Assembly: GCF_024102715.1 (NCBI RefSeq)
Contig: NZ_JAGFJM010000140.1
Span: forward strand, 34,874 to 98,873
Source of the DNA: Nitrosomonas communis
GTDB lineage: Bacteria; Pseudomonadota; Gammaproteobacteria; Burkholderiales; Nitrosomonadaceae
DNA length: 64,000 nt
Direction: 5' to 3'
Made by a program: the position numbers and the translations under genes. Shown here piece by piece: positions 28,034-37,204 of this stretch. The notes under the pieces were generated by a model. The model did no database searches, had not been told where the DNA came from, and worked only from the letters and a program-made list of their open reading frames with translations. Position 1 is the stretch's first letter. The number at the start of each line of letters is the position of its first letter.

Positions 28034-29299
28034 CTATTGCAGTATTTGCTTCAGCTTTTTTAAGTATGGTCGGTAGTGTACCTCAATAGAATGGCGTGGG
28101 TGCGGGATAAATTGCTGTGCCGTATGTGTGCCTTCAAGGTATGCCTGCTCGCGCCAATTAGGCGGAAGTTGTATTTTATTAGTAATCAGGTGAGCTGCCA
28201 GCTTTGCTTGGACTTCGGCAAGCGGCCATATGCAGCCTTGTGGCTGAATCAATCCGATAAAAACCAGGCGGGAATGCTCCGGATGAAACATTCGCAGATA
28301 GAGTGGGATAGTGGTTGCATTTTCCCAGTTAATGAAAGTTGGCTCAAAAAAAGAAAAGTTAATTTTATAGCCGGTGGCAGCTATGATCACGTCGTATCGG
28401 GTAGAAGAACCATCTGCAAAAAATACAGCTTGGCCTAAGACTTGTTTAATCCCTGTACGTGGATGTACTTTCCCATGTCGAATTTTGTCGAGTAATTCAG
28501 AGTTGATGGTGGGATGTGCTTGGGTTGGTGAGAAATTTGGTTCGGGTAATTGATAATCACGGTAACGGCCAATTTGTATGCGAAGAGCGATTTTCTGGAA
28601 CCAGTCTTGGACATTTTGTGGTAACCATTGAAGCGACGCAGCAAAAGAATCGGTTGGCTTTCCCATAAAGAACTTAGGAATAATATACTGCGGTGAACGG
28701 AGACTGATATCCACACGCGCAGCCACTCGACTGGCTTCAACAGCACAGTCGCAGCCAGAATTTCCTGCGCCAACTACCAATACCTGCTTGCCTTCCAACT
28801 CGCGATTAGATTTGTAATCATGAGCATGTAGATATTGTCCTGTAAAATCATCTTTCCAGGAAGGGTGGCGCGCTACTGAGTGATGACCATTTGCGACGAG
28901 CAGGTAATCAGCATCGATTTGACTGCCATCATTCAGGTATAGTCGCCAGCCCTCTTTTCTGATTTCTTCGGTATGCAGTACGGCAGTATTAAACCGAATA
29001 TATTTTTCCAGATTAAAATGCTTGGCATAGGCCTGGAAATACGCAAGTACCTGCTGGTGGCTTGGATAGTCAGGGTAATCATCAGGCATTGGGAAATCGC
29101 TGAATTGCGATATCGATTTACTGGAAATGATATGTGTCGTTTCACAAATACTGCTATGACTCTTATTGGCCGCAAATATCCAATTTCCACCAATCTGGTC
29201 ATTTTTCTCAAAGCAGATAATATCTTTCAGGCCAATTTCAACTAAATTCTTTATGGCAGTAAGGCCAGAGCAACCTGCGCCAATTATTGCAATTCTCAT
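28034..29299 (-). CDS. Flavin-containing monooxygenase (NAD(P)-binding)
   Basis: 421 residues from the ATG at 29299; an in-frame GTG at 29314 is also possible. The N-terminal FAD-binding motif is IAIIGAGCSGLTAI, with FEKNDQIGGNW following. The second Rossmann motif for NADPH is VLVVGAGNSGCDCAVE, and DVIIAATGYKI is the FMO-like ATG motif. A fairly conserved FxGxxxHxxxY/W-like segment is DFTGQYLHAHDYKS. This is the class B FMO/Baeyer-Villiger group. The substrate cannot be predicted, and siderophore N-hydroxylases belong to a different subgroup, so a link to the distant siderophore genes should not be assumed. Confidence 0.9.
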   Translation of the reverse strand: MRIAIIGAGCSGLTAIKNLVEIGLKDIICFEKNDQIGGNWIFAANKSHSSICETTHIISSKSISQFSDFPMPDDYPDYPSHQQVLAYFQAYAKHFNLEKYIRFNTAVLHTEEIRKEGWRLYLNDGSQIDADYLLVANGHHSVARHPSWKDDFTGQYLHAHDYKSNRELEGKQVLVVGAGNSGCDCAVEASRVAARVDISLRSPQYIIPKFFMGKPTDSFAASLQWLPQNVQDWFQKIALRIQIGRYRDYQLPEPNFSPTQAHPTINSELLDKIRHGKVHPRTGIKQVLGQAVFFADGSSTRYDVIIAATGYKINFSFFEPTFINWENATTIPLYLRMFHPEHSRLVFIGLIQPQGCIWPLAEVQAKLAAHLITNKIQLPPNWREQAYLEGTHTAQQFIPHPRHSIEVHYRPYLKKLKQILQ

Positions 29300-29512
29300 A
29301 ACAATTGAATGCACATATATAATTAATTAACCTGTGGAATTTCGCAGCACTGTAGGAATATTAAAAAGAATACTGTACATGATCATCTATAAACGCTCCC
29401 CCTTCGCCTTACTGGAGCGCCAGCAGATCTGGTTGAAGATGACAAACATTTATAGTGCGACAGCATCTAGGAAGGCACCGCCTTGTAACCATAAATGATC
29501 CAGATAACGAGA

Positions 29513-29542
29513 TACTCACTTTTCTGAAAATGAGTAAGTATT
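29513..29542. terminator. Weak hairpin downstream of the retropepsin-like gene
   Basis: TACTCA/TGAGTA arms extended by TTTT/AAAA form an imperfect stem followed on the plus strand by AAGTATTTTT. It lies 60-90 bp past the stop of the minus-strand gene at 29601, but the T run is on the other strand, so its function is uncertain. Confidence 0.3.
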
Positions 29543-29600
29543 TTTATGAAAACTGGACTCTGAGAAATGCTAAGACTTCTAAGATACTTGCACTAGTGAA

Positions 29601-30131
29601 TTATTGAATGGTGTTTTGGGCTGTGCTATCTACAATAGCATTAAATTTATCCAGCGCTTTTCTCCCTAAAAGCATCGGTGTTGAGAAGTGTGAGCGGTCA
29701 ATGAGGTTAACCATAATATTATAGGACTTTCCGTCGAAATAAATGGGCATCTTCACAACTGGGCGCAAATCAGATTTGTTTGATTTTTCCTTGCTTGCAC
29801 GTTTCTTGATCTTGACAATATGTTTAACAGGCAGATCATATTCTGGTGTTTCATCGATAGCTGGATGAGAAACTTTAAATTTTACATAGTCTTTACCGTC
29901 TTTTTCATAAATATGAATGTCTTTAGCCGAAAGTGAAGATGTCACAGCGCCTGTATCTAGTTTAGCAATTAATGAAATTTCGTCAGGATAGAGAATCACT
30001 GGTTCTATATAACCGTAAATAGACTTGTCTTGCCAAGGTGAGGGAAAAAATGCAGTTAACCCCATTACCGCTATCATGACACCTGACAGACCTAGAATAT
30101 AATAATTGCTGATAAATTTTGGTATTTTCAT
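29601..30131 (-). CDS. Retropepsin-like protein (DUF785/'Zn protease' family), membrane anchored
   Basis: 176 residues. An N-terminal signal-anchor (YYILGLSGVMIAVMGLTAFF) is followed by a single retropepsin-like domain. This contains the aspartic-protease motif LDTGAVTSSLSAKDIHIYEKDGKDYVKF and the second conserved element MLLGRKAL. The family (Pfam Zn_protease/DUF785) was originally called ATP-dependent zinc protease, but the DTG motif argues for aspartic chemistry. It is a clear paralogue of the protein encoded at 32439, which sits with a transglutaminase-7TM and an ATP-grasp gene; this copy is solitary. It probably acts in the periplasm on peptides or a peptide-modified polymer (inference). 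Confidence 0.8.
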   Translation of the reverse strand: MKIPKFISNYYILGLSGVMIAVMGLTAFFPSPWQDKSIYGYIEPVILYPDEISLIAKLDTGAVTSSLSAKDIHIYEKDGKDYVKFKVSHPAIDETPEYDLPVKHIVKIKKRASKEKSNKSDLRPVVKMPIYFDGKSYNIMVNLIDRSHFSTPMLLGRKALDKFNAIVDSTAQNTIQ

Positions 30132-30421
30132 AAATCATAATCACCTATAATTTAATATTTGATGATAGTTTTATCGATACCTTTTTTAAACTAACATTTC
30201 TCGAATCAATTCTCAACTAACTTGTGTGAAATTTTACTGTAGTATAAAAAACAAATACACTGTCTGGCCGTTCGAAAGAGTTCCGGGAAATTAAGCACTC
30301 ATTAAGAAGCCAACATTCTGCGATGATGAGTAAGAATAATCATTATTACTCTTCTACTCCAGAATTATTGAAACAAAAATTCAGACAGCCTATTCGTTGT
30401 TTTATTCCGCATTTACCATGA

Positions 30422-31099
30422 TTAATGCTGTTTTCTGGTAAAGATTAAATCCCACACATCGTGTCCCAATCGTAAACCACGCTGTTCAAATTTTGTGAGT
30501 GGGCGATATTGCGGACGTAGCGCATAATCGATCGCTGTGTTGGTGAGTAAATCTTCGCTACTAAGAACAAGAAGAATCTGCTCAGCATAATCTTTCCAAT
30601 CGGTGGCAACATGAAGGTAACCACCAGGCTTCAAATGCCTGCATAAAAGAGAAACAAAAGCTGGTTGGATTAGCCGGCGCTTGTGATGACGTGCTTTAGG
30701 CCAGGGATCGGGGAAAAAAATATGGACTCCATTGAGCGAATCTGCCGGGAGCATGTGCTGCAAAACTTCGACTGCATCATGTTGGATAATGCGTAAATTC
30801 AATAATTCAAGCATATTGATTTGACCAAGCAGGCTACCAACACCCGGCGTATGAACTTCAATTGCCAAATAATCATTTTGAGGATGCTGTTGTGCAATTG
30901 TAGCCGTAGCTTCTCCCATGCCAGAGCCTATCTCCAGGATTCTAGGAGCGCTGCGCCTAAAAATCTGTTCAAAATCTAATTGTTTTGCCGAAAAAGGAAT
31001 GCCGTATTCCGGTAGCAGTGTTTCATAAGCATTGCGCTGGGCGTTTGAAATACGGCCTTGGCGGAGCGTATAGCTACGAATAGCGCGTGAGGATAACAA
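30422..31099 (-). CDS. trmB: tRNA (guanine-N7-)-methyltransferase
   Basis: 225 residues. The SAM-binding motif is [21 protein letters not shown], and the TrmB-specific catalytic/RNA-binding segment is [19 protein letters not shown]. It methylates G46 in the variable loop of tRNAs. The gene is 45 bp downstream of thiG on the same strand and probably the last gene of a thiS-thiG-trmB operon, an order seen in many betaproteobacteria. Confidence 0.95.
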   Translation of the reverse strand: MLSSRAIRSYTLRQGRISNAQRNAYETLLPEYGIPFSAKQLDFEQIFRRSAPRILEIGSGMGEATATIAQQHPQNDYLAIEVHTPGVGSLLGQINMLELLNLRIIQHDAVEVLQHMLPADSLNGVHIFFPDPWPKARHHKRRLIQPAFVSLLCRHLKPGGYLHVATDWKDYAEQILLVLSSEDLLTNTAIDYALRPQYRPLTKFEQRGLRLGHDVWDLIFTRKQH

Positions 31100-31144
31100 A
31101 ATAGTACAGGTATTTAAATTTATTTGAATAATACGAAATGAAAA

Positions 31145-31936
31145 TCACTTGATCATTGCTGGTAAGATACCTTCAGTTGGTGAGCTTGGGCTTGCGCTGT
31201 AAGGTTTTTTTGCCATACGACCAGCTAAATAAGCTTCGCGGCCTGCCTCTACTGCCTTACGCATGGCTGAAGCCATTAAAATCGGATTTTGTGCATTAGC
31301 TATCGCGGTATTCATTAACACACCGTCACAACCTAATTCCATTGCAATGGTTGCGTCAGATGCAGTGCCTACGCCAGCATCGACCAACACAGGGATTCGT
31401 GCGTTATCAATGATAATCTGCAAATTCCACGGGTTGAGAATGCCCATTCCTGAGCCTATTAGCGAGGCTAACGGCATAATTGCGACACAGCCAATTTCTT
31501 CCAGTTGCTTAGCAATAATGGGATCGTCCGAGGTATACACCATTACTTGAAAATTCTCTCTGATAAGAATTTCTGCAGCTTTAATGGTTTCTACTACATT
31601 GGGGAACAGTGTCCTCGGATCACCGAGTACCTCCAGTTTTACCAGAGAGTGTCCATCAAGCAGTTCTCTTGCAAGCCGCAAAGTACGGATAGCCTCATCA
31701 GCTGAATAACAGCCAGCAGTATTCGGTAGCAATGTATACTGAGAAGGTGGCAAGACATCGAGCAGATTGGGTTCATTGGGATTCTGGCCGATGTTGGTCC
31801 GGCGGATAGCGATCGTTATAATTCGTGCGCCACTCGCCTCAATGGCAGTGCGGGTTTCGTTGAAGTCTTTATATTTACCAGTACCAACCAAAAGTCGGGA
31901 AGCGTAACGTTTACCGGCAATAATGAAATCATCCAT
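31145..31936 (-). CDS. thiG: Thiazole synthase
   Basis: 263 residues, TIM-barrel enzyme that forms the thiazole phosphate of thiamine from 1-deoxyxylulose 5-phosphate, dehydroglycine/iminoglycine and the ThiS thiocarboxylate. The Schiff-base lysine is in [16 protein letters not shown]. The phosphate-binding end is [32 protein letters not shown]. Full length (E. coli ThiG 256). It sits 72 bp downstream of thiS. Confidence 0.96.
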   Translation of the reverse strand: MDDFIIAGKRYASRLLVGTGKYKDFNETRTAIEASGARIITIAIRRTNIGQNPNEPNLLDVLPPSQYTLLPNTAGCYSADEAIRTLRLARELLDGHSLVKLEVLGDPRTLFPNVVETIKAAEILIRENFQVMVYTSDDPIIAKQLEEIGCVAIMPLASLIGSGMGILNPWNLQIIIDNARIPVLVDAGVGTASDATIAMELGCDGVLMNTAIANAQNPILMASAMRKAVEAGREAYLAGRMAKKPYSASPSSPTEGILPAMIK

Positions 31937-32008
31937 GGAGTCAATCTGTAATGAAAATAGTAGGCTGTGTTTAGAATAGCGAAATACTTGATATTAGTAA
32001 TGCAAAAA

Positions 32009-32212
32009 TTAACCCCCGCCTACGGCCACAACAATTTCTAATCGATCTCCATCAGATAGTGCTTGCACGGCAAATTGACTGCGAGGGACAATTTCGCCAT
32101 TGCGTTCAACAGCGATACGTTTATTCTGTAATGACATGCACTCTAATAGTTGCTGAACGTTCAGCGGCTTGTCAAAATGCTGGGGCTGACCATTAATGGT
32201 GAGTTGTAACAT
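32009..32212 (-). CDS. thiS: Sulfur carrier protein ThiS
   Basis: 67 residues, ubiquitin-like. The C-terminus ends in VAVGGG; the terminal Gly is adenylated and converted to a thiocarboxylate that donates sulfur to ThiG. MLQLTINGQPQHF and LLECMSLQNKRIAVERNGEIVPRSQF are typical of ThiS. First gene of the thiS-thiG-trmB block; its 5' region overlaps the start of the oppositely oriented tRNA-Gly gene, leaving no room for a TPP riboswitch. Confidence 0.93.
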   Translation of the reverse strand: MLQLTINGQPQHFDKPLNVQQLLECMSLQNKRIAVERNGEIVPRSQFAVQALSDGDRLEIVVAVGGG

Positions 32213-32271
32213 TTGAAATATGACTTGTGTAGAATAAACTCAAAATTTTTGCTAAGTAATAATTCTAGCAC

Positions 32272-32345
32272 GCGGGTGTAGCTCAATGGTAGAGCAGAAG
32301 CTTCCCAAGCTTACGACGAGGGTTCGATTCCCTTCACCCGCTCCA
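32272..32345 (+). tRNA. tRNA-Gly (anticodon CCC)
   Basis: Cloverleaf by eye: acceptor GCGGGTG/CACCCGC, D arm GCTC/GAGC, anticodon loop TTCCCAA with anticodon CCC, T arm GAGGG-TTCGATT-CCCTT, discriminator T, encoded CCA. It resembles the tRNA-Gly(CCC) of E. coli. The first anticodon-stem pair (27-43) reads G-A, a mismatch. It is only 94 bp upstream of the retropepsin-like gene. Confidence 0.95.
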
Positions 32346-32438
32346 TTATTACTCACTGATTGATAATAAAAGCGTGGTCGAGAGCGGTTTATTGATAATA
32401 TAATATTATTATTTGAGCAGGTAATCTCGGATCGTTTG

Positions 32439-33008
32439 ATGATTAAAATCATAAGAGGGCGGCTTTTCTTTTTTTTAGCAACCGTTTTGTTGATGGCAAG
32501 CGGTTCAGTACTAAGCGATGACAAAACTGATCAGCCTGAGTTACAACAGATCCTCGGATGGATAGAATCCATCCGACTGGAGCCATGGGGCCTGAAAATG
32601 CTTGCCCGTCTGGATACTGGTGCAAATACTTCGTCCATGAGTGCGCGTGACATTCACATATTCAAGAAAGGGAATAAAGATTGGGTGCGGTTTATTCTTG
32701 ATTTCGGAACTGAAAAGGGCAAACCAGACCGGACTATTGAAATTGAGCGTCCCATTGTTCGTTCACATAAAATTAAACAACATAGCGGCATTTCACAAGA
32801 ACGCCATATTATTACGATGGATATTTGTTTAGCAAATGAGGTGCGTAACGTTGAATTTAATCTGATTGATCGACGGGCGTTAAATTATCCCATTCTGCTT
32901 GGCCGTAAAGCACTTGCGAATGTTGCGCTGATTGATCCGGCGCACACTCATCTGAGTAAAGCTGATTGCGGTCACGTGAAGAAAAAAAGAAAAAATGTGA
33001 CCCCTTAG
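32439..33008 (+). CDS. Retropepsin-like protein (DUF785/'Zn protease' family), secreted
   Basis: 189 residues from ATG 32439 (a TTG sits immediately before it in frame). The N-terminal signal is LFFFLATVLLMASGSVLSD, then a retropepsin-like domain with LARLDTGANTSSMSARDIHIFKKGN and PILLGRKAL. It is the first gene of a compact three-gene set with a transglutaminase-like 7TM protein and an ATP-grasp ligase. This arrangement was described by comparative genomics as a peptide-modifying (amidoligase-type) system, in which the ligase adds amino acids, the membrane protein binds or transports, and the protease trims. The enzymatic roles in this organism are inferred from that work. Confidence 0.85.
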   Translation: MIKIIRGRLFFFLATVLLMASGSVLSDDKTDQPELQQILGWIESIRLEPWGLKMLARLDTGANTSSMSARDIHIFKKGNKDWVRFILDFGTEKGKPDRTIEIERPIVRSHKIKQHSGISQERHIITMDICLANEVRNVEFNLIDRRALNYPILLGRKALANVALIDPAHTHLSKADCGHVKKKRKNVTP

Positions 33009-33027
33009 ATGAGTTGATTATCCCTGA

Positions 33028-34554
33028 ATGAGACAACTTCATTTACTACTGTTAATCATAGTGTTGTGTGCTATAGGACTAGGTTTGGCTGCCTATAAAG
33101 TCGTTGTATTGGGATTGCCTTTAACACCCTCTGAGCAGGCAGAAGTCTGGAATGTGGAAGCGAGCATCAGCTTTCGTGCAAAACCGGACACCAGCGTAAA
33201 AGTGAGCTTGCCGCTTCCTCTCAATTCGCCTAGTTATACTATTATTGCCGAGGATTTCATCGGCGCTAATTATGGATTAGCCATTGAACAAGACGATAGT
33301 GGGCGTACAGCTTTGTGGGCGAAGCGACGTGCGCAGGGGAAGCAGATGCTATTCTATCGTGCCATGATTTATGAGGATGTGGAAAAAGTATCTGATCCAG
33401 GTAAACGACCACCTTATCCATCAGTACCAGAGTATCCCGAGAATTTCCGGTCAGTCATCCAAGGACTACTTGATAAAGCAAGACAGCAATCTGCGGATAC
33501 AGTTTCTTTTTCACAGCAAGTCATTCAGCAATTAAATGCTGCTTCCCCAGCTCCCGAGCTAAGATTACTGCTTGAACATATTAGTAATTCCCGTAATCCT
33601 GCTAAAGGTATTAGCTGGATTTTAGCGGGTGCGCGCATTCCTACTAGGATAATTCAAGGTCTTCGTCTAGAAGACGGCAAGCGTTATTCTGAACTGGAAT
33701 CTTGGATACAGGTTCACGATGGGAGCCAATGGCGCGCGCTCAATATAAAGGATGGGAAGGAAGGTCTGCCTGCTAATTTTGTAATATGGCAAATTGGCGA
33801 TCAGAAACCATTTTCTGTCGAGGGGGGAAGTGAAATGAGCCTCCAATTTTCTGTAGCAAAAACACTACGGGAATTGGTGGATATTGCAGAGTCACGTGCG
33901 GCGCTAAAAGGGTCGCACATCATGGAATTTTCTCTGTATTCCTTGCCAGTACAAAGTCAGAATGTATATAAGATATTACTGATGGTGCCTTTGGGGGCGT
34001 TTGTCGTTGTTTTGATGCGTAATCTCATTGGCATTAAAACCTTTGGTACCTTTATGCCGGTATTGATTGCGCTGGCTCTCCGGGAGACAGAATTGGCGTG
34101 GGGGTTAATACTGTTTTGTTTAATTGTCGGATTAGGGCTGTTATTACGTGCTTATGTTGATCGGCTGAAGTTGTTACTCATTCCACGATTAGCTTCCGTG
34201 CTGACTATGGTCGTGCTTCTCATGGCTAGCACTAGTGTAATTATGCATAAACTCGGATTGGAGATGGGCTTATCAGTTGCCTTGTTTCCAATGGTTATCA
34301 TGACGATGACGATAGAGCGGATGTCGCTCACATGGGATGAGGCTGGGCCTTTGGAAGCATTTAAACAGGGTGCAGGAAGTTTGCTTGTGGCAACGATTGG
34401 TTATCTGGTGATGAATATCGATGCACTACAGCATTTATTATTTGTTTTTCCTGAATTACTGCTGGTTGTGTTGGCGGCTACATTGTCATTTGGCCGGTAC
34501 TCTGGATATCGTTTGACAGAGCTTTGGCGCTTCCAGGCATTAGCCAAACGCTAG
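33028..34554 (+). CDS. Inactive transglutaminase-like protein fused to 7 transmembrane helices
   Basis: 508 residues. One N-terminal membrane helix (LHLLLLIIVLCAIGLGLAAYKVV) precedes a periplasmic region whose middle (LLEHISNSRNPAKGISWILAGARIPTRIIQGL) resembles a transglutaminase core but lacks the Cys of the catalytic triad. The C-terminal third (about 310-490) has multiple helices (NVYKILLMVPLGAFVVVLM, GTFMPVLIALAL, GLILFCLIVGLGLLLR, etc.), matching the 'inactive transglutaminase fused to 7TM' family. The gene lies 19 bp after the protease gene and 3 bp before the ATP-grasp gene. Probably a binding or transport component of the system. Confidence 0.85.
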   Translation: MRQLHLLLLIIVLCAIGLGLAAYKVVVLGLPLTPSEQAEVWNVEASISFRAKPDTSVKVSLPLPLNSPSYTIIAEDFIGANYGLAIEQDDSGRTALWAKRRAQGKQMLFYRAMIYEDVEKVSDPGKRPPYPSVPEYPENFRSVIQGLLDKARQQSADTVSFSQQVIQQLNAASPAPELRLLLEHISNSRNPAKGISWILAGARIPTRIIQGLRLEDGKRYSELESWIQVHDGSQWRALNIKDGKEGLPANFVIWQIGDQKPFSVEGGSEMSLQFSVAKTLRELVDIAESRAALKGSHIMEFSLYSLPVQSQNVYKILLMVPLGAFVVVLMRNLIGIKTFGTFMPVLIALALRETELAWGLILFCLIVGLGLLLRAYVDRLKLLLIPRLASVLTMVVLLMASTSVIMHKLGLEMGLSVALFPMVIMTMTIERMSLTWDEAGPLEAFKQGAGSLLVATIGYLVMNIDALQHLLFVFPELLLVVLAATLSFGRYSGYRLTELWRFQALAKR

Positions 34555-34557
34555 CAA

Positions 34558-35502
34558 ATGTTCAGAACCTTGCTAAATCTCAGGCGAGCGGGCGTTGTTG
34601 GCATAAACCGGCGGAATGCTGAATACATTCTGCGCTACAATGAGCGTTCTCTCTATCCATTGGTCGATGACAAGCTGCGTACCAAGCGGCTTGCAATTGC
34701 TGCTGGAATTGCAGTACCCGAGTTGTATGGTGTTATTGAAATTGAGCACGACATCGCTAATTTGCCCACTATCGTAAGCGAGCATAAAGACTTTGTGGTA
34801 AAACCGGCACATGGATCAGGAGGAAGCGGTATTCATGTGATCATCGGCCGGATCAATGATCGCTATCAACATAATAATGGTAGCCTGCTGACCAAGGAAG
34901 AGCTGGAATATCATATATCCAATATTTTAAGTGGCATGTATAGCCTTGGCGGTCAACCTGATCAAGCGCTGATAGAGTATCGGGTAAAGTTTGATCCTTT
35001 ATTCGAGTCAATTAGTTATCGTGGAGTGCCAGATATTCGTACTGTGGTGTTTAGAGGAATACCTGTTGCATCAATGGTGCGCTTGCCGACGCGTATGTCA
35101 GACGGCAAGGCAAATTTACATCAAGGCGCAGTAGGAGCGGGAATTGATTTGGCAACAGGGTTAACGATACATGCTGTTTGGCAAAACCGTCCTGTAGAAC
35201 AGCATCCTGACACTGGCGCTGCTATCAGTGGCTTTCAAATTCCTCATTGGAATAAGTTGTTAACATTAGCGTCACAGTGTTATGAGCTAGTCGGATTAGG
35301 TTATCTTGGGGTTGATGTTGTATTGGATCGTGAACTTGGTCCGTTGGTATTGGAGTTAAATGCAAGGCCTGGCTTATCCATCCAAATTGCCAATGGAAAG
35401 GGCATACAAAAACGGCTTGAATATATTGATCGACTTGCTGAAATCCCTGCTTCGGCACAAGAACGGGCATGCCTTGCACAAGATCTTTTTGTACGGCTAT
35501 AG
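34558..35502 (+). CDS. ATP-grasp alpha-L-glutamate ligase-like protein
   Basis: 314 residues of the ATP-grasp family linked to the 7TM-transglutaminase genes. The N-terminal domain has GVVGINRRNAEYILRYNERSLYPLVDDK. The nucleotide-binding part is FVVKPAHGSGGSGIHVIIG, and the metal-binding end is LGYLGVDVVLDRELGPLVLELNARPG (acidic and Asn ligands). RimK-like enzymes form peptide bonds between an amino acid and a carboxyl group on a protein or peptide at the cost of ATP. The acceptor is unknown. Third gene of the operon; its 3' end is convergent with cbpM at a distance of 28 bp. Confidence 0.88.
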   Translation: MFRTLLNLRRAGVVGINRRNAEYILRYNERSLYPLVDDKLRTKRLAIAAGIAVPELYGVIEIEHDIANLPTIVSEHKDFVVKPAHGSGGSGIHVIIGRINDRYQHNNGSLLTKEELEYHISNILSGMYSLGGQPDQALIEYRVKFDPLFESISYRGVPDIRTVVFRGIPVASMVRLPTRMSDGKANLHQGAVGAGIDLATGLTIHAVWQNRPVEQHPDTGAAISGFQIPHWNKLLTLASQCYELVGLGYLGVDVVLDRELGPLVLELNARPGLSIQIANGKGIQKRLEYIDRLAEIPASAQERACLAQDLFVRL

Positions 35503-35529
35503 CAACCTTCTTTTTGATCAGTATTGTGC

Positions 35530-35874
35530 TTATCCGTGCTGGGAATCAGTTGGTCCAGTGACGCTCGATTCTCGTATGCTTAGACGAGTGCGTAATATAG
35601 CGATTTCTTCAAGAAGCTGAAGCGCTAGCGCAGCACCAGCTAGATTAATATCAAGATCGCGTTGTAAGCGCTGAATAAGCTGAATGCGCTGCACACAAGC
35701 CCCATTGAAACGCCACCGTTTGGATGAGATATTCAATGGCTCCAGAATTCCTTCTTCAACCAAAGCAGTGATCCACTCTGTACTGACTGCACAAATACTA
35801 CTTAATTCGCCAGGAGAGAATTCCGTATCATCTGCAATGATGATTCCCTCAATGATATTATGATTTATTGTCAT
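35530..35874 (-). CDS. cbpM: Chaperone modulatory protein CbpM
   Basis: 114 residues, MerR-like small protein. FSPGELSSICAVSTEWITALVEEGILEP is the helix-turn-helix-like part, and the C-terminal helix is LIQRLQRDLDINLAGAALALQLLEEIAIL. CbpM inhibits the J-domain protein CbpA in E. coli and in related pairs. The gene begins directly after the cbpA stop codon, so the two are made together. Confidence 0.9.
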   Translation of the reverse strand: MTINHNIIEGIIIADDTEFSPGELSSICAVSTEWITALVEEGILEPLNISSKRWRFNGACVQRIQLIQRLQRDLDINLAGAALALQLLEEIAILRTRLSIRESSVTGPTDSQHG

Positions 35875-36822
35875 TTAGACTCCCAATCCAATACGTGGGT
35901 TGAATGCCAGTTTTTGCTCCATTTCCCGGTATAGCATCCGAGCTTGCTCATTGTCTGCTGGCGGCAAAACAATTTGTAAAATGACATACAGATCCCCAGG
36001 CGGTTGAGCGGGAATACCCCGTTCTCTCAGACGCAGCTTGCGTCCGGATTGGGTGCCGGGTGGTATTTTCAAATCAACGATGCCTCCGGGGGTAGGTGCC
36101 TTGATTGTTGTTCCCAGGGCGACTTCCCACGGTGTCACTGGAAGCTCGAGAAACACATCTTTTCCCTCAATCTTATAGTAAGGGTGCGGTTGAAATGCTA
36201 TCTCTAAATAGAGATCTCCTGCATTATTTTTACCTGCGCCTGGACTACCTTGGCCGGTGAGACGTATAAGCTGGCCTTGACGTATTCCTTTGGGTATGCG
36301 CACATTCAATGTGCGCTCCTTGATTTGCGGCCGTCCATGAGGACCTTCTTCGGTATGCTGGAGTGTGATGGTGCGGGTTGATCCATGATAAGCATCTTCA
36401 AGATTAATCAGTATCTTGGCGTGAGTATCTTTACCACGTACTTTAAAATCATAACCACGATGTTTGCTGCTTGTTTTGAAACGGTTACCGAACAATGCTT
36501 CAAAAAAACTGCTAAATTGTGATGCATCTGCTTGTGCGAAACTGCTGTCATGAAACTCAAAGCCTTGATTCCATCCAGGAGGAGGTTGAAATTCCTGGCC
36601 ACCTTTCCAATTAGTGCCTAACTGATCATAGGCTGCTCGCTTCTCGGGATCTTTAAGTACTTCATATGCTTCACCAATTTCTTTGAAGCGGGTTTCTGCG
36701 TCAGGATCTTTACTAACATCTGGGTGATATTTGCGCGCCAGCTTGCGATAAGCGCGTTTAATATCAGCTTGCGTCGCATCTCGTTCGATGCCCATAATAT
36801 TATAGTAATCTTTAAATTCCAC
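35875..36822 (-). CDS. cbpA: DnaJ-like co-chaperone / curved DNA-binding protein CbpA
   Basis: 315 residues. The J domain is at 1-70 (YYNIMGIERDATQADIKRAYRKLARKYHPDVSKDP with the HPD motif), followed by a G/F-type linker and two C-terminal substrate-binding beta domains (AKILINLEDAYHGSTRTI; LPVTPWEVALGTTIKAPT). It lacks the zinc-finger repeats of DnaJ, as expected for CbpA. Works with DnaK and can bind curved DNA. Its activity is controlled by CbpM, the next gene. Confidence 0.95.
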   Translation of the reverse strand: MEFKDYYNIMGIERDATQADIKRAYRKLARKYHPDVSKDPDAETRFKEIGEAYEVLKDPEKRAAYDQLGTNWKGGQEFQPPPGWNQGFEFHDSSFAQADASQFSSFFEALFGNRFKTSSKHRGYDFKVRGKDTHAKILINLEDAYHGSTRTITLQHTEEGPHGRPQIKERTLNVRIPKGIRQGQLIRLTGQGSPGAGKNNAGDLYLEIAFQPHPYYKIEGKDVFLELPVTPWEVALGTTIKAPTPGGIVDLKIPPGTQSGRKLRLRERGIPAQPPGDLYVILQIVLPPADNEQARMLYREMEQKLAFNPRIGLGV

Positions 36823-37204
36823 TTTACTTCATATCCAATTTATCTTTTGTAATTCGCTGAATTTTCTGATTAGAATCAAATTTAAATCTAATATTATTTA
36901 TATTCAAGCCAAATCTTCCGCAGTGAAATTAAGGAAGTATTCGACCATACTTTTTAACTTGTTCAGCATTGATAACGCAACATTAAACATAAAAATTGAA
37001 TTCTGAAAGATTTTCATAATCTATCTCTGAATTTATATGAAGCAGTCTTTATTTAATTAACGGTTGATTCGATTTAAAGATTATGAGGGAAATAAGTTTC
37101 CCGATACAAAGTAACATCTTTCAAATTTTAATCTAAACAGCAAAAAAATAGGTTAATTTAAATAGTTAATAAATAAGATAAACCAACAAAGCAGGTAATA
37201 TAAG
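36823..37204. other. AT-rich intergenic region with divergent promoters
   Basis: About 380 bp, strongly AT-rich, between cbpA (minus) and the YciI-like gene (plus). On the minus strand TTGAAT-17 bp-TAAATT near 36880-36910 could serve as a sigma-70-type promoter for cbpA. I found no sigma-32 promoter (CTTGAA plus CCCCAT) by eye. No gene or RNA is recognised. Confidence 0.4.

Noticed and set aside
28034-29299. Flavin monooxygenase as a siderophore ornithine/lysine N-hydroxylase
   Set aside because: Motifs fit the general FMO/Baeyer-Villiger group rather than SidA/PvdA-type enzymes, and the gene is far from the NRPS block.
32213-32271. TPP riboswitch in front of thiS
   Set aside because: Only about 60 bp separate thiS from the oppositely oriented tRNA-Gly, and no THI-box-like sequence is seen.
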